5,970 bases of DNA. Source: an uncultured Oscillibacter sp. Its GTDB lineage: Bacteria > Bacillota > Clostridia > Oscillospirales > Oscillospiraceae. The DNA lies in contig CAJUDW010000060.1 of assembly GCA_910584995.1 (NCBI GenBank), forward strand, positions 1-5,970. Direction: 5' to 3'. Under the pieces are notes generated by a model, which was not told where the DNA came from, searched no databases, and saw nothing but the letters and a program-made list of their open reading frames with translations. The position numbers were made by a program, and so were the translations under genes. Shown here in pieces: positions 5,126 through 5,970 of this stretch. Numbering within the stretch: the stretch's first letter is position 1; each line of letters starts with the position of its first letter.

Positions 5126-5970
5126 TTACAGGGCGGCGGCCAGCCGCTCCGCGATGGCGTCCAGGAATTCTTCGCTGTTCACGCCCCTGGCCTGGAATCC
5201 CGGCTCCACCAGTGGGAGGAGATCCCGCGTCATGATACCGTCTTCCAAGGTCCCCAAGGAGGCGGCCTCCAGCTTTTCCCCAAAAGCGGCCAGATCCGCC
5301 AGGCCGTCCAGTTCTCCCCGCCGCTTCAGTGCACCGGACCAGGCAAAGATGGTGGCAATGGGGTTGGTAGAAGTCTTTTCCCCTTTCAGATGGCGGTAAT
5401 AGTGCCGGGTGACGGTGCCGTGGGAGGCCTCAAACTCCATAATGCCGTCAGGGGAGACCAAGACGGAAGTCATCATGGCGAGGCTGCCAAAAGCGGCGGC
5501 GATCATGTCGCTCATCACGTCGCCGTCATAGTTTTTCAGTGCCCAGATGAAGCCGCCCTTGGAGCGGACTGTCCGGGCCACGGCGTCATCAATGAGGGTG
5601 TAGAAGTAGGTGAGGCCCTGCTTTTCAAATTCCGCCTGGTAGCCGGACGCAAACTCCTCCTGGAAGATCCGCTTGAAGGCGCCGTCATAGGTTTTGGAAA
5701 TGGTGTCCTTGGCGGAGAACCACAGATCCTGTTTTTGGCTCAGGGCGTACTGGAAGCAGGAGCGGGCAAAGGCCCGGATGCTCTTCTCCGTATTGTGCTG
5801 GCCCTGCCAGACAGCGGGGCCCTCTACGGTTTGGACCGTCAGCGTCCGCTCCGCGCCGCTTATTCCCCGGAAGGTCAGGGAGGCGGTCCCCGGCTCCTCC
5901 GTCTCCATATCCACAGCCTTGTACATGTCGCCGTAGGCGTGGCGGGCGATGGTGATGGGCTTTTCCCAGT
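5126..5970 (-). CDS. icd: NADP-dependent isocitrate dehydrogenase, C-terminal part (5' end beyond window)
   Basis: This enzyme oxidises isocitrate to 2-oxoglutarate and CO2 with NADP+ in the cytoplasm. It feeds glutamate synthesis and supplies NADPH. The open frame continues to the window edge, beginning WEKPITIARHAYGD before the first visible Met at 5926, so the gene is cut by the window and not naturally truncated. About 281 residues are visible of roughly 400 usual. Compared with human IDH1 from memory, the catalytic Lys212 is matched in SAKDTI. The metal ligands Asp252, Asp275 and Asp279 are matched in LIDDAV and NYDGDVMSD. The NADP-selecting Arg314-His315 are matched in HGTVTRHY. This places it with the homodimeric, eukaryote-like type II IDHs rather than the E. 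coli Icd type. It ends convergent with the lipoprotein gene, and its promoter is outside the window. Confidence 0.93.
   Translation of the reverse strand, partial: WEKPITIARHAYGDMYKAVDMETEEPGTASLTFRGISGAERTLTVQTVEGPAVWQGQHNTEKSIRAFARSCFQYALSQKQDLWFSAKDTISKTYDGAFKRIFQEEFASGYQAEFEKQGLTYFYTLIDDAVARTVRSKGGFIWALKNYDGDVMSDMIAAAFGSLAMMTSVLVSPDGIMEFEASHGTVTRHYYRHLKGEKTSTNPIATIFAWSGALKRRGELDGLADLAAFGEKLEAASLGTLEDGIMTRDLLPLVEPGFQARGVNSEEFLDAIAERLAAAL

Noticed and set aside
5126..5926. Isocitrate dehydrogenase as a complete gene beginning at Met 5926
   Set aside because: The frame continues upstream to the window edge with the conserved family sequence ITIARHAYGD, so the Met at 5926 is internal and the true start lies outside.

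Overview
The window looks like a piece of a GC-rich Gram-positive (Firmicutes, class Clostridia) chromosome. An Oscillospiraceae-type gut anaerobe (Flavonifractor/Oscillibacter-like) is the best guess. The basis is strong GGAG-type ribosome binding sites, sigma-A-like promoter hexamers, a GerMN-domain lipoprotein and the style of the proteins. The genus is inferred; no marker gene is present to fix it. The window is densely coded, with five genes and no gene-free stretch longer than about 165 bases.

Layout: two tandem hairpins at the left edge (3-45) are followed by a leftward D-Ala-D-Ala carboxypeptidase (dacA-type, 52-1407). Its promoter lies in a 119-base divergent intergenic region (1408-1526), which also holds an oppositely facing promoter-like site. 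Rightward from there runs a four-gene cluster. It holds a membrane-anchored ComEA-like helix-hairpin-helix protein (1527-1913), an OmpR/WalR-type response regulator (1960-2637), a membrane histidine kinase (2624-4051) and a lipoprotein with two GerMN domains (4048-4962). The last three genes overlap each other, so they are probably translationally coupled. A long hairpin (5037-5078) separates the cluster from a convergent, leftward NADP-dependent isocitrate dehydrogenase gene. That gene runs off the right edge, so its N-terminal part is missing.

How they may work together: the regulator, kinase and GerMN lipoprotein repeat the gene order and domain logic of the actinobacterial MtrA-MtrB-LpqB system, where a GerMN lipoprotein sits outside the membrane with the kinase. 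A cell-wall carboxypeptidase reads away from the same promoter region, so an envelope-sensing role is plausible, though not shown by the sequence. The isocitrate dehydrogenase is a housekeeping gene and looks unrelated.

The most notable points are as follows. The kinase appears to lack any canonical start codon that would keep its first membrane helix, and an ATT with a good Shine-Dalgarno fits better. The three-gene signalling cluster is LpqB-like. A minimal ComEA-like protein lacking an SLBB domain heads the cluster. Two face-to-face promoter-like sites lie between the divergent genes. I see no mobile element, CRISPR array, tRNA or rRNA in the window.
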